Translations under genes and position numbers: made by a program
Shown here: piece after piece, positions 23,701 to 35,525 of the stretch
How the letters are laid out: every line of letters begins with the position of its first letter
Numbering within the stretch: position 1 is the first letter of the stretch
The notes under the pieces: model-generated
Databases searched by the model: none
Told to the model about the DNA's origin: nothing
What the model saw: only the letters and a program-made list of their open reading frames with translations
DNA from: Dolomedes plantarius
Lineage: Eukaryota > Arthropoda > Arachnida > Araneae > Dolomedidae
Direction of reading: 5' to 3'
Assembly: GCA_907164885.2 (NCBI GenBank)
Contig: OU015493.1
Span: 64,363,477-64,427,476 of the forward strand
Length of the DNA: 64,000 nucleotides

Positions 23701-25670
23701 GTGATCTCAAGTTTTCGACATGGTCCATAGGCAGTACGAGGGTGACACGCTTTTGTGTACATCAAACATAGTAGTTTATCTTCTTTGCTTGCATACCCTT
23801 TATATTCAGGTTTGATGAATGAGCTTCTTCCTTTTAAAGGAGCCTTACTTAATACTGAAGAACCTATTTTGTTTATATTATTCACTTTAAGTGAAACTTA
23901 TTATAAGTTCTTGCGATGTACTAACCCGAGGGTTATAAATCGGTGCGCTACGCTGCACAAAATGAAGATCTTCAGGAAAACTTCGACGAAGCTCGCCAAT
24001 TAAAACATTGATTTCGGTATTGTCTTGAGGCATTCAGACTTGTCTATTAGGGACATTTCAAACATTTCAAATATCTTTTGTAAAAAAAATAATTAAAAAA
24101 TTTAAATCGTAACATTTCAGTTTGGCAACCTCCTGCGATGGCTGCATACCTTGTTACTCCATAATGTGGTCCTGAAGGTCATGATCGTTTTTCTGTACGG
24201 TTTATACAGAAATAGTTTCTTCATATGGGATCTTTGACAGTCAGATCATAAACAAAAAATCAACTTGCCACTTATGCCTGGTGATGTGTGGCCACCAAGT
24301 CAGTTTAGAAACCAGATCCACTAGTAGGTAGTTAAGCGAAATCCAACAGAAAATACGGTCTCATGAGTTTAATAATGGTTACGTCGTCATCGTAAGGAGT
24401 TTAAGTGACGTCAGGGTGACTACACACGATGAATAGTTAGGGCCTATCTATATACATTTAGGCATACCACTTTCAGTAATTAGACCCTCATACCAAAACT
24501 TTCCCAAAAGCTTAAGCTATATCGATAAGAAATAACATCAGGTGTTTTTTTTTTGGTGTGTGTGTGTGTGGATGTCATCTTGTTTAACTGTTTCATCGAA
24601 TGCTGTAACTTGAATTTCATTTCTACTAGTGTAAAAAGGGCAATTTTATTGCAAACATCATCCAAGCGCCTAAACAAGACACATATTCAAATGTTTTAAA
24701 AAGAGCAAGTACTCATTCATTTTAAACGCTTCTTTTCTTTCAGGGTACATTTTTAACAAATTGAGTGCATCTTAAAAATATTAATTATTGAGCTTATGGT
24801 TTAAGAATTTGTAAGTTTTTATCGTTTTTACAAATTCATTGACATTTATGTGAACTGAACAGCCGATTTTCCCCTATAATATAAACATAAAGTGTGGTTT
24901 TAACCATTTCTGTATAACAAAGCTTCACAGAGTATGGGATTCTGTTTAATAGAGTTTCTACTAAATTGATAAGCAAAAGTGGGCTGCAATTCTCTCATAA
25001 AACAACAAAATTCTGCGGTCTTCGCAAAACAGCATGCGATCACATATCTGCGAGAGCCCGGGGGAGGTATACGAAATTCGTATTAAATCTCTTTTGTTCT
25101 GATTGCCTTTTATTCTGCGCAATAAAGGTCCTAGATCACCGCAATTAAGTGGCAAGGCGTTTTTAAGAGCTGAATAGCCTCTGGGCGTGAAGGATGCTTG
25201 TGGTTACTCGATACGAGAAGTTATTGCGCTCATCCAGACATCAGCAGTCTCTTTCAAAATTCATGAATTGGCAGTTCTGAATAAAGCGTATCAGTAAATT
25301 TCGTTCTTCATCCTTTAAAATTTGGGGAGGGGATTTGAGTCCCGTTTTAAAACCGACTCTTCTCGATCTTTCTTTTATTTCAGATGAAGGAAAACTAGCT
25401 TTTGTTCTGGTACCACTGGAGTCGTTTTGCATATACGAAGAGGAATTATGGGTATAACACTGTCCTTTGTTTAATGTTTGCCATTGTGTATCATTGTGTA
25501 TCATTGTTTTCTGTTTGCCCGCTGTTGTTGTTTTAAGGTTCATTTTCCTTTAAGTCAATTTCTTTTGGCACCAAACCTTCAAAAAAAAACTTCATGAAAA
25601 CGGCGCTTCAGGAAGGATAGCAGCGCCAAATTCCAGCTAATAAAAATGGCGTAAACAAAATACGAACCAC
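23701..25670. other. No gene recognised
   Basis: AT-rich with a GT microsatellite at about 24555-24570. Frames at 24961-25155 (minus), 24966-25148 (plus) and 25241-25543 (minus) were inspected; none resembles a known family. Confidence 0.35.
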
Positions 25671-25674
25671 TTAA

Positions 25675-25904
25675 CCCTTTCAGGGGCACGGCTTGAACGG
25701 TGCGGATTCTTTTCTCGATTTATTAACCTAAAAATTCTTGAAAATTTTTCCTATTAAAGGTTGTGAAATGTTTTTACTTCTTTAAACTGATAACAAATGG
25801 CAGAACCAGCCATTTTTTGCTCATTCAACTTGAATACATTGAATTCAAGTGAAAAAAAGACGAGATTTACCGCCTGCACTGTGCAAACGGCGCCCCTCAA
25901 AGGG
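25675..25904. mobile_element. TTAA-flanked MITE, CCCTTTCAGGGGC type, copy 1
   Basis: TTAA on both sides (25671-25674, 25905-25908). Ends CCCTTTCAGGGGCACGG and, inverted, CCCTTTGAGGGGCGCCG. 230 bp. A second copy is at 59329-59572 with shared interior such as ATGTTTTTACTTCTTTAAAC. Confidence 0.9.
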
Positions 25905-25908
25905 TTAA

Positions 25909-27980
25909 ATGAGAAAGCGACTGACTTTGATTGGTAGAACTGACTACTAGCTTCACCCTTCTTCGAAGCTCATCATTCAGAGAGAGAATGCAAGAGAATG
26001 GTGAATGAGAAGGCTTAATTATGCTTGTAGAAAGTAATTACGTGGAAGTGTCAAAGCATGGGTCTTAAGATTTAAATTTGACGTTAGTGTAGGTTATTAA
26101 ATAACCTTAAATCAATGGATGAGTACATGTGTTGGGGCAAGCAAGGAAATACAGAGAATTGGCTTTTGTCATATATTTATTTGACAAAGCTCAAAATTCT
26201 ATTGAACTGTAATTAATAATAGAATAATATTCCCCTGACTATTAACATTTAACACATGAGGAATTAATTAGAAGCAGAGGCAAACTATATTTTTTAGAGG
26301 CTATCGGGAGGCACTTACTACTGCTGAAGAACACAGCGATAAAAAAATGGCTTCGATGACAGGGGCCCAAATCAAGTCATATACAGGATCATCATGGCGG
26401 GTAAACGGCACTACCGCTAGACTCCGAGGCAGTCGGGACTCTGTATCACCCGAGCTCTAGGAAAACAGCCAGCGAAATATGGACCTCTTCTCGGGTTTTT
26501 TTTTCTTGGAGGGGCTGTTGTCCATTTACGGGAGCCATTTTGGCCCGCCCCTATTTCTCTCGTTGGACAGTGGGCTGTTTTTCTCTCAGCACTTCCTGCC
26601 CCAATTGGTCCCTTATTATATTGCTCCTGTTCATAGTCTACAAAATACAACTTTGACCCCTATCTGCTGAAAGTTTTATTGTGGGCCATAAAATAACTTC
26701 CTTCTATCATGCAGTATTTATAGTCTTTTGATCGCTATCAATGGCCACACAGACAGCTTTTCTTTTATGTCCTCTTAGTGAACAAGCCTTTATTTATTTT
26801 GTCTCTGGAGTTTTTGTAAGAGTTTTGTTTTGGGCCGTCTTTCGACTACACACAGCGGTGAATTATAACTTTCCGCTTCTACAGTTAGGATGTTCAGAGG
26901 TATAAACTGTGGTAATGAGCTTATTACCATGTTTTTATTAACTCGCTTTCTTGTTTGTGTGTGTGTTTGTCCAGTACAAATCTTGGAATCGATTTTTAAC
27001 TAACTTCCCGACTAGCTGGGCATTTGAAACTTTTAAAATAGATCAGAACACGATGACAATGCATTATTTTAATACTTTTAGCCATCTTTAAGCAGTATTG
27101 AATTCACTTTCAGTTAATTTTGTTTTGTAGACTGGTGCAGCCATCTACCGGCCGGGACGGGAACGAAAAGTTAAACGCAAGTTAACTTCCAATTAACTTC
27201 ATTTTCTTTCAAGTTTATGGGATAATTCCTCAAAAACATTTTTAAAAAGTACTTATTAACACATAGAATTGTCAAGTTTATATGATTCAACAGAAAATTT
27301 AAAATCATGGTATATAAAAAGTACTTTTTATCTTGTAATTATTTTATAAGTTAGGTACATTTGTTTCACCTTTTTCTCCTCCATTTTTTTGGCTATAAGT
27401 CTAGTAGCAAATAAATTTAATTTTTTGTTGAACTCTTCATAAGTACTTTAACACCTTGCCTTTAGTCGTTCAACAGGTATGTTAGGTTAAAAAAAATAGG
27501 CAACATTTCACAAAGCTTTATAAAAAAAATGACCCCCTCACTTTCAAGCTCAAAAATATAAAACAAGCTCAAAACACTTGTAAGGACATATGCAGAGTTT
27601 AGAGACCAATTGTTATACATTTTACAGCTGTTTAGCCTGTTGCAGCTAAGTAAAACGGGCTATTCAGTGTGAATGTTAAGAAACCTAAAAGCGAAATTTC
27701 TAAAGTTATGTATTCTAGCCACGTAAAATAATCTTTACCACAACATTCCTTCTGGCGCACTTCGAAAATATCTACACACAAGCTTGGCCATCCACTCAGG
27801 ATTTGAGATGAGTCTTGTCAATAGTAGAATTGAGGATAGGGATTCTCCTTGCTCGGTAACCAACTGCGTTATTTTAGAACGTAATTTACATTGGACTACG
27901 AATGTCCTCAAAAAATGCTATCACTCTTTGTTTTAACTAACAATCCTTATTAACTAGGATGTAAATTTAAAGGTTTTCTT
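25909..27980. other. No gene recognised
   Basis: AT-rich, with a GC-richer stretch at 26380-26660 open on both strands for 63-77 codons but without recognisable motifs. Confidence 0.35.
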
Positions 27981-27984
27981 TTAA

Positions 27985-28699
27985 GGTGGTCCAGGACACA
28001 AAATTCTTCAAATTTTCGGAAAAATCTTATTGCATTAAAAAATTTTGTTTTATTTTAATCTTAAAATAACGTTTAAATCATGTTTCTATCTAAATTAGAA
28101 CAGGATACATTTTTTTCAACATTCAAATAGTTAACCAATCTGTGTTTAAACCTGTAAAAGTATTTTTCTCAATGGTGGTTTTTCTTTCACCATTTCTCGT
28201 CTTTAAACTGTCAGAAGTCAAGAACCGTTAAAGATAAATGCTTCAAACTTCGAACATGTCTTTTTCAATTATTTTAATTAATTTTGATTATATAAATTTG
28301 AAAAAAAAAATATTTACTTTTGAAAATATGAATTTTTTAAAATAAGCTACACCATTTTTTAAAATTTTTACTCTTATTTTTAATACTTGCTTTTTATACT
28401 TAATTTTTACTTAATTTTTTGAATTTTTTTAAATTAATATTTTAAAAAACGCTGAATTAGAATTAAAATTTATATATTTCTGATTAATTTAATGAAAATA
28501 TTATTTCGACAAATAGTATTTCGAGTTATAAAGATTTTAAATTACCCCATTTAAAAAAAAAATAAAGAAAGAAAATTTTTAAAAACTTTATGAGAAGTTT
28601 TATGATGTGATTTGGTTTACAAATTATATGGTTAACCATCACAAAAAAATTCAAAATTTTAACTCAATAATTTTTTTTTTAAATGTGTCCCGGATCCCC
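27985..28699. mobile_element. TTAA-type MITE related to the 22961 element
   Basis: TTAA at 27981-27984 and a mutated TTGA-equivalent on the right. Ends GGTGGTCCAGGACACA and, inverted, GGGGATCCGGGACACA. Length (715 bp), AT-rich interior and end design resemble the element at 22961-23696. Confidence 0.75.
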
Positions 28700-29299
28700 T
28701 CAATTACTTTCATTTTATTTACTCAATTTTCTTATTGATATATCTCTCAAATGTATGTTTATGCAAAGATTATTGCACATATAAAACATTTGAATTAATA
28801 GAAATATTGCTCGAAAAAAATCAATCACAATTTAGTGCATGTTCTGGTTTTGATATATTTTCTAAACCCACAGCTCGATTAGTATAATTTTATTTCACTT
28901 TTGGACGTATATAAGATTTCAAAAAATGGTTTATAGGTTATTGAAATTTTATGTATGAAATTTCTAATCACTTAAAATAAGAAAAATATCCTTTTTTAGT
29001 GTAATTTTTGTTTGGGGGGAAAATATTTTTCATATCGATTCTTAATCGAAATCTGCGAAGACAATCTAATGAAGTTATAGCAAAGGAATGATGTGCAAAA
29101 TTTCATACAGATAGCTTGCAGGGAATTTCAGGTATATGATTTTAAAGACGTAAAATCGAGAAAAATACCTCTGTGAGATAAATTGTCTGTACAGACTTTA
29201 CCATATATACATCCAGGTACATATAGACAGAAAAGTATAAAATTGATGTATCGGACAATGTAATTGTCAGAGAAACATGTGATTTTGAGGTATTTCTTT

Positions 29300-29480
29300 T
29301 TAAATGCTCCAAAGAAAGTTTTAAGTCGAGAAAGTGTAAGTAGGCTTTTTTTCGGAAATTTGTGTCTTACAGAAATTTAATGAGAGTGAATTCTCATGAT
29401 TACCACGATACAAAATATTTTTGAATGGCAAAAATTTCATGAAGTAAAATATTTTCCTTTAATTACAAGTTCAGCAAAAA
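29300..29480 (-). repeat. Inverted copy of the ~240-bp tandem unit at 30054
   Basis: On the minus strand, AAGGAAAATATTTTACTTCA, ATTCAAAAATATTTTG and AATTTCTGTAAGACACAAAT match the interior of the units at 30054-30532. Confidence 0.8.
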
Positions 29481-29863
29481 ATATATATGAAGATTATCCT
29501 AAAATCTTGGGAATGCAAACCAATCTTTAAGTTTTCTTAGAACGTAAATGCCCATAAGAGAAAAAAGATATACAGGTGATATCATTTTATCTAAAATATT
29601 TTCTGCTAATGTCTGTTGAAGTATAACCTCTGTGTGCTTAACACGCAAAAGAGAAAAAAAAACCAGAGTTGTTTAAACGCATGCTAGAAGGAATATATCT
29701 TTATTTGTAAAAGAAAACACCATCAATCATTTTACGTGCCATGACATGGTGTTTTGATTTCTTTTGACAGAAGCTGACCGTTTCTTTCCGCATTTCGCTA
29801 AATCTTGAAAACACGGCGAAGGGTAGAAAATAAATCCAGGTCTTTTTGTTCTAACTCTTTTGT
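29481..29863. other. No gene; left remnant of the tandem array
   Basis: AT-rich. The last 60 bases (CTTTTTGTTCTAACTCTTTT) match the end of a tandem unit, continued after the MITE insertion at 29868. Confidence 0.5.
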
Positions 29864-29867
29864 TTAA

Positions 29868-30037
29868 CCTTTAGCTTACGGGCCAATTTTTCCGATTCCC
29901 TCTTTAGAACGGGAAATTTCAAACCCCCCTGTGTAAGAACGACCATTAAGGGGGTTATATTATATATATATATATATATATTCATTCTTTGGCCCGTATT
30001 CTTGGGATACATGCTATCCCACCACGTAAGGAAGAGG
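29868..30037. mobile_element. TTAA/(TA)n MITE, copy C (complete)
   Basis: TTAA at 29864-29867 and 30038-30041. Ends CCTTTAGCTTACGGG and, inverted, CCTCTTCCTTACGTGGTGGG, with a short (TA)n core at 29954-29981. 170 bp. It interrupts a tandem-repeat unit whose uninterrupted versions follow at 30290 and 30533, revealing the target site. Confidence 0.92.
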
Positions 30038-30053
30038 TTAATGGGGGAAAGTA

Positions 30054-30560
30054 CACGATTTCTTTTGTTGAAGTATAAGCATATAATCATATAAGTATAG
30101 TACTTTTATAACTTGTTAAAGGAAAATATTTTACTCCATGAAATTTTTGCTATTCAAAAATATTTTGTAGCGTGACAAACATGAGAATTCACTCTCATTA
30201 AATTCCTGTAAGACACAAATTTCCGAGAAAAGCATAATAAGTACAAATCGAGATCTTTTATCTAACTTTTTGTTGAATGTAGGAACGTACACGACTTTTT
30301 TTGTTAAAATATAAGCATATAATCGTACAAATATGGTACTTCTCTAACTTGTGATTAAAGGAAAATATTTTACTTCTTGAAATCTTTGCTATTCAAAAAT
30401 ATTTTGCAGTGTGATAATTGTTAGAATTCATTCTCATTAAATTTCTGTAAGACACAAATTTCCGAGAAAAGCATAATAAGTACAAATCGAGATCTTTTTT
30501 GTTCTAACTCTTTTCTTGAATGTAGTAACGTACACGATTTCTTTTGTATGTTTGTTTATT
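30054..30560 (+). repeat. Tandem repeat, units of 236 and 243 bp plus partial
   Basis: Units start with CACGA(T/C)TT at 30054, 30290 and 30533. They share ATATAAGCATATAATC, GGAAAATATTTTACT and CACAAATTTCCGAGAAAAGC. Confidence 0.9.
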
Positions 30561-30658
30561 TTATTTTTTTCTTTTGTTCTGTTTTTTTTCCAGAATAACG
30601 TCAAAGAGGTGATATTCTAATCTCAAATTCTCTTCGGGGGATCGTTATAAAAAATATA

Positions 30659-31439
30659 CCGTAAAATATTGAGTACAATACGCACTTTTTCTTCACATTT
30701 TAGTCCTCAAAAATAAGGGTGCGTATTATACTCGTGGACAAAAAAATCGCTGTTTTAAACATTGAATAAACAAACGTACAGCAGCTGTAAGAAATTGTCG
30801 CAACACGGGTGAGCACGCATCTGCACTCCGTGATTCATCCACCCGTTTACTAAGTAGGTATTCCTTTTAAACAAACGGAACTCGCAGTTCGTATCGCACA
30901 CGCGTTCGTTTATTAACAGGCCCCTTGAAATAGTGGTAGTTCCTGCTTGTCGGAAGTGCAAAAATTTATTATTTTATTTTATTTATTTCCCTCAAAATTT
31001 CTTCAAGATGGTCCTATACGCCAGCAAAAAAATTATCAATTGTTAAACGTGGGACGTCAGTGAGAACGACATATTACGGGAGGATGGGCAGGTGTCATCA
31101 AATGAGGATGATGATGGTGATATACCTTACGACAGCACCAATAATTATGACATGCAAGCAGCAACAATAGATGAGCTTTACTCTAGTGAAAGTGATTAAG
31201 ACTGATAATTTGACAGTATTCTTTGTATTGAATTAAATATTTAAGTTTTTTTTTCTACCGAATTTCAGTTTCTCTTTATTACAAATTTTAGTTTTGGTAA
31301 TAAATGTCTGTGCAATTTTTAAATAAAATATTGAAAAGTTATGGGTGCGTAGTCGAATTTAAATTTTTTTCCGCAAATTTCTCGCAAAATTAATCATGCG
31401 TATTATACACGTGAGCGTACTATACTCAAGATTTTATGG
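30659..31439 (+). mobile_element. Internally deleted pogo-like element
   Basis: TA-flanked (30657-30658, 31440-31441). Ends CCGTAAAATATTGAGTACAA and, inverted, CCATAAAATCTTGAGTATAG, both continuing into TACGC. A plus-strand frame ending at about 31199 encodes WDVSENDILRED followed by an Asp/Glu-rich tail ending SSESD. This resembles the acidic C-terminus of pogo/Tigger-type transposases. No DDE core remains. Confidence 0.7.
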
Positions 31440-31441
31440 TA

Positions 31442-31732
31442 GATAATGAATACAAGAAATGACGCTGTTTATTTTTGTTCGTTTCAGATTTCTCGAATAT
31501 CATTAAATTATTTATAAAAAAAATTATTAAATTTATTTATTGTTTAGCAATTATTGAAGAGGCAGCAGAACAGGGAAAACTTTATCATCAATGATATTGA
31601 CAAGGATAATTCGACATCATCAGTAAGCTCAACTAAAGCAAAGTTAATACTCGAAAAAACCTACTGAGATTGCAGTTTTGCCATACAAATACTACATTAC
31701 TTATTATAACTTGGCCCTCGAGTAAATCGTTT
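31442..31732. other. No feature recognised
   Basis: AT-rich sequence between two elements; nothing identified. Confidence 0.4.
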
Positions 31733-31736
31733 TTAA

Positions 31737-31824
31737 CTTTTAACTTACGGGGCCCATTTTTACGATTCCCTCTTTAGAACGGGAAATTTCATGCCCCCTT
31801 TGTAAAAACAGCCATTAAGGGGCT

Positions 31825-31867
<43 letters not shown>

Positions 31868-32436
31868 GAAGCGATAAACCTTTCCCTTCATTAACTTTGT
31901 CTTACCGCAACAGAACATTATCCCTCAATTTGATTTTGATCTAGATATACCAAATTAATCTATTAAATTTCCCCCTAAAAGCCGCGTGCGGTCAATAGTT
32001 ATATAAGATCGAATTTCGAGGAACTTTCGAAAACGATCACCCCATATGACGCGTTAAAGTTAGGTGTCAATTTTTAACCAATTAAAAGTACAGCGCGCCA
32101 GTACTCGGGGCGTGAACCTAGGGTTTTGGCGGCCTTCTGTGTTCGGCTCGAGTCCTTAAAACGCGTCGTAAAATTCGCTGTGGGTTTTACAGTTCTATGT
32201 GCTGTTCCGACAGCCCAAAACGATATTTCCTATGCATAAAATCCTATAGCTATTAAAACTGGAACATAAAAAGTGTACCTGAGCCCGTAGAATATTACTT
32301 AAAGATCTATGTAACCAACTATGCGGATTCTGTGTTCTCCTCGACTGTACACTCCGCCTAAGCATTTTCCCAGCCACTCTCCATGACTGAATAATGATTC
32401 GAGGACTCTTCCTATCATCCAACATCTCCTTTTCAA

Positions 32437-32469
<33 letters not shown>

Positions 32470-32514
32470 GGCCAGTATTTTGGGCATACATGCTATCCCA
32501 CCCCATAAGGAAAA
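31737..32514. mobile_element. TTAA/(TA)n MITE, copy D, split by an LTR-like insertion
   Basis: The left half (CTTTTAACTTACGGGGCCC, preceded by TTAA at 31733-31736) runs into (TA)n at 31826. The right half, ending ACCCCATAAGGAAAAGG and followed by TTAA, resumes after (TA)n at about 32471. Both halves have the orientation of copy C. The 578 bases between are a separate insertion. Confidence 0.75.
31867..32444. mobile_element. Possible solo LTR inside MITE copy D
   Basis: Begins TGAA and ends TTCA (TG...CA with a 4-bp inverted terminus), GC-richer than its surroundings, inserted within the (TA)n core. No open frame of retroviral type. TA context makes any 5-bp target duplication uninformative. 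It could instead be a different insertion. Confidence 0.4.
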
Positions 32515-32519
32515 GGTTA

Positions 32520-33040
32520 ATAAATGTGCTGTACACAATAAACACTATCGCCAAAAACCAAATGGCATTTTCTTTCGAATTTCGACCACTTAGACATTTC
32601 CAAAGCACATAGTGCAATAGTAATTAACACCAGGAACATAGAATTAGTTTTATTAAATTACACAAAAGAGTCATAGGCATATTGTTTCATTGGTAAATTG
32701 TTTCCATATAAAACAGATATCGTATAATCAAGAAAAATGTGTTATAGTTAGATCTTTGACATGCGATGCTCTCTAACAGGTGTTAATGCCAGTTTGAGAG
32801 TTTTTTATTGTTTTTTTAATGTCAAGATGCAGTTTTGTTTATTGTCCCCCCAAAATGTAAATTTCAAAGTAAATGGAGGCGTTGACGAATATTAATGTCT
32901 TAAGTAGCCCTGAATAAAAACTCAATGTACATAGAAAGAAAAATATGGGTCTGCTTCTACCGCAAATCAGCTACTGGAATTGCTTAGACAGATTCGTTAT
33001 TTAAAAAAATGGACGGATAGCGTGACCAAAAAAAAAAAAA
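32520..33040. other. No feature recognised
   Basis: AT-rich, with A and T homopolymers; nothing identified. Confidence 0.4.
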
Positions 33041-33043
33041 ATT

Positions 33044-33352
33044 CAGGTAGTCTCTTCAAACGAAACTACCACGGGTTATTAACGTAGGATTACTTATCGT
33101 TGCTTACCTCTTTTGTATGTATATATGTATCTATATATGTACGATGTATATATATATACATATATGTATGTCAAAATTTTGACGCATCTTGGTACTTTTC
33201 TGTTTAACTTGTCCAAGCGATAGACTGGGTTTGGCACGCTGACAAAATTATAACTCGCGAAGACGGACAGACGGACGGTTTTAGCGTTTGAAATTTTCCT
33301 TTCCGAAGGACCGTTATGAAGGAACGTAATATTACGTTAAAAGAAAAAACAT
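33044..33352. mobile_element. Dispersed ~255-315-bp repeat, copy 2 (inverted)
   Basis: Runs from CAGGTAGTCTCTTCAAACG to GGAACGTAATATTACGTTAA. It shares TAACGTAGGATTA, TCGTTGCTTACCTC, GACAAAATTATAACTCGCGA and the ends with copies at 41752-42013 and 62581-62835. A TA/GTAT tract lies inside. Class unknown; TTAACGTAGGATTA-like motifs face each other inside it. Confidence 0.85.
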
Positions 33353-33574
33353 GGAACTCCTAAAAGGGCAAAAGAATTAAGATTTTTTTCTCCTCTTCAA
33401 GTTATATATTCAATTAATTTTTGATAGGATCTTATTGGTTACTTAAAAACGTTTTAATGCAATTTCTTGGGTTAGCTATATTTTTAAGCTTCAGGATCTT
33501 ATTTAGGAGTTCAATGTATTCCAGTTTCCAGTAATAGAAGCATTCTGAGAATTTTATAGTACTTAGGGAATATA

Positions 33575-33752
33575 CCGGGTGGGCAAAAAATCCGTAAAAA
33601 CTTTAAAAATTCATAAAAAATTTAAAAATTCATAAAAATTCAAAAAAATTCCAAAGACCTAGCGATGTTAACCCTGAAAACATTTTTTATTTTGGTTATT
33701 TTTCCGGTTTTTATGAATTTTTAAAGTTTTTACAGACTTTTTGCCCACCCGG
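33575..33752. mobile_element. TA-flanked mariner-type MITE, CCGGGTGGGC ends
   Basis: Ends CCGGGTGGGCAAAAAATCCG and, inverted, CCGGGTGGGCAAAAAGTCTG. The inverted repeats run about 46 bp and are flanked by TA. The end layout (CCGGGTG, then AACTTTAAAAATTCATAA) resembles the larger element at 35524-37130. Confidence 0.9.
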
Positions 33753-33754
33753 TA

Positions 33755-35467
33755 TAATAAAATCACTTCCAGGACAGATAACATTGGTGAAGAAACAGAA
33801 AAGGGCACAAAAAAAAGAATTTTTTTTCTACTAAGGGAATAGAAAAAGATATTTTACTCACATTAGAATATAGTTAGCTCTTTGCGATGTAAATTTTACG
33901 TGTTCGATCTAGGGTGAAAAAGACATTATATAATCGCATTTTTAAAAATGACCATCTCAAAAAAGACTGCAGTATTTTTAGACTTGATGTATACACATGA
34001 TATATGCATAAAATGTAGGGTATTATGTTTTATACTTTAAGCTACCCATTTCATTCCTCCAAAGCCGTGTCATTTGCAAAACAAAAAACAACTAAAAATT
34101 TCCGAAAATCGTGAGTGACGATTTATTTTTTTTGACTTCATTTTGTTTGCATTTTTTCCCCTCGTAAGTAGATCTTAAGATAAACGCCTTCAGATCAGCG
34201 CTTTGGCCGCCTGCCGAATACTTATGTCCTACATTGGCACGGTGTCGCCAAATATTTTTTGTTCTCATCAAAAGAAATATGTACTGGCCTTTTCAAAAAA
34301 ATTTTTTACTATAAAAAAGGTTGCTTTGAAAGTAATTGCAAAGGAATTTAAGCTTTGGAGTCAATGTAGACAAAGCGCATTTTGAAAAGGCGCCTAGTTG
34401 TGCATGATATCAGCACTACGTCCAACAAACTCGCAAATCAAGTGTGTTTAGAATATTGAAATATTTGAAATCGAATATTCAAATTTTGGAATGTTGAAAA
34501 TTTTCATCCTAAAACATTACTGATTTACTTAGTAATTAAGCTATATACGCCGAGAGTTACTTATCTTAGAAAATAAACTTAATTTAGAAAAAAAAAGCTT
34601 AAAACATAAACTTTAATAAATTAATAGTAACAGTGACAATACCTGAAAAGTAACAGTGACAATAACTAATTAGTTTGATTATTTATGGATTAATTAAATA
34701 GATTTTAAAATTAAAGCTTTTTTCATTTTTTAATGGTACATGAAAATTGGCACGTTTTCGACCTCTAGAAATAAGCAAAAAATAGCAAAGGAAATTCTTT
34801 TAGGGGTGTTTTTAAAAACTCAAATCTTTAGGTATAATACTAGAGTTAAAATACTAAACTAGGGAAATAGAAAATTAACAATGAGAAATATCAAATAAAA
34901 ATCAGTTAACGAATGGGAACTTAAAGTAATTTTGTTCTTATAAACCATAGTATGTTTTGTATAACAGAAATGTTCCTTCCGAAGTGAAAGGGGAAGGGGG
35001 TAGCAGACGGTGTAAAAACTTTTCAAAATTAGCAAGCTATAGTGTCATAGAAAAGAGCTTCTTTAAATCCACTATAGACATTCAGAATTGCAAGTAGTTT
35101 CAAAATAATTAACATAATTCTTCACTAGTCCGGAAACCATTTTGTCATTTGTCCCACAATTTGGCATTTCAATTGTCCTAGTGAGATAATCCCTTTCTCA
35201 ATCAATCGTTATTCTGAATTTTAATTCTGGAATTTATAAAGCTGTGTTCACTAAATGTGGTTTCCTAGCAACAAGTATTTTATGGCAGGAAAGCAAAGGT
35301 GCACTAAATTGAATGGATAGAACAGTCTGCCGCGAAAAATTTTGGAAGGGTCACGGATAGTTTCATAAATTTATATCATATTGAATTATTTAATTAAAAA
35401 ATATACTTTTACCATAGTTTTTTCATCATTAAATATTTCGAATTTTTATAGGGATATGTTTCATATG

Positions 35468-35470
<3 letters not shown>
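33755..35470. other. No gene recognised
   Basis: AT-rich. Nothing beyond weak local self-complementarity near 34450. The 60-codon frame at 34203-34385 has no recognisable motif. Confidence 0.4.

Positions 35471-35523
<53 letters not shown>
35471..35523. repeat. (TA)n microsatellite
   Basis: TA run abutting the left end of the mariner-type element. Confidence 0.95.
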
Positions 35524-35525
<2 letters not shown>

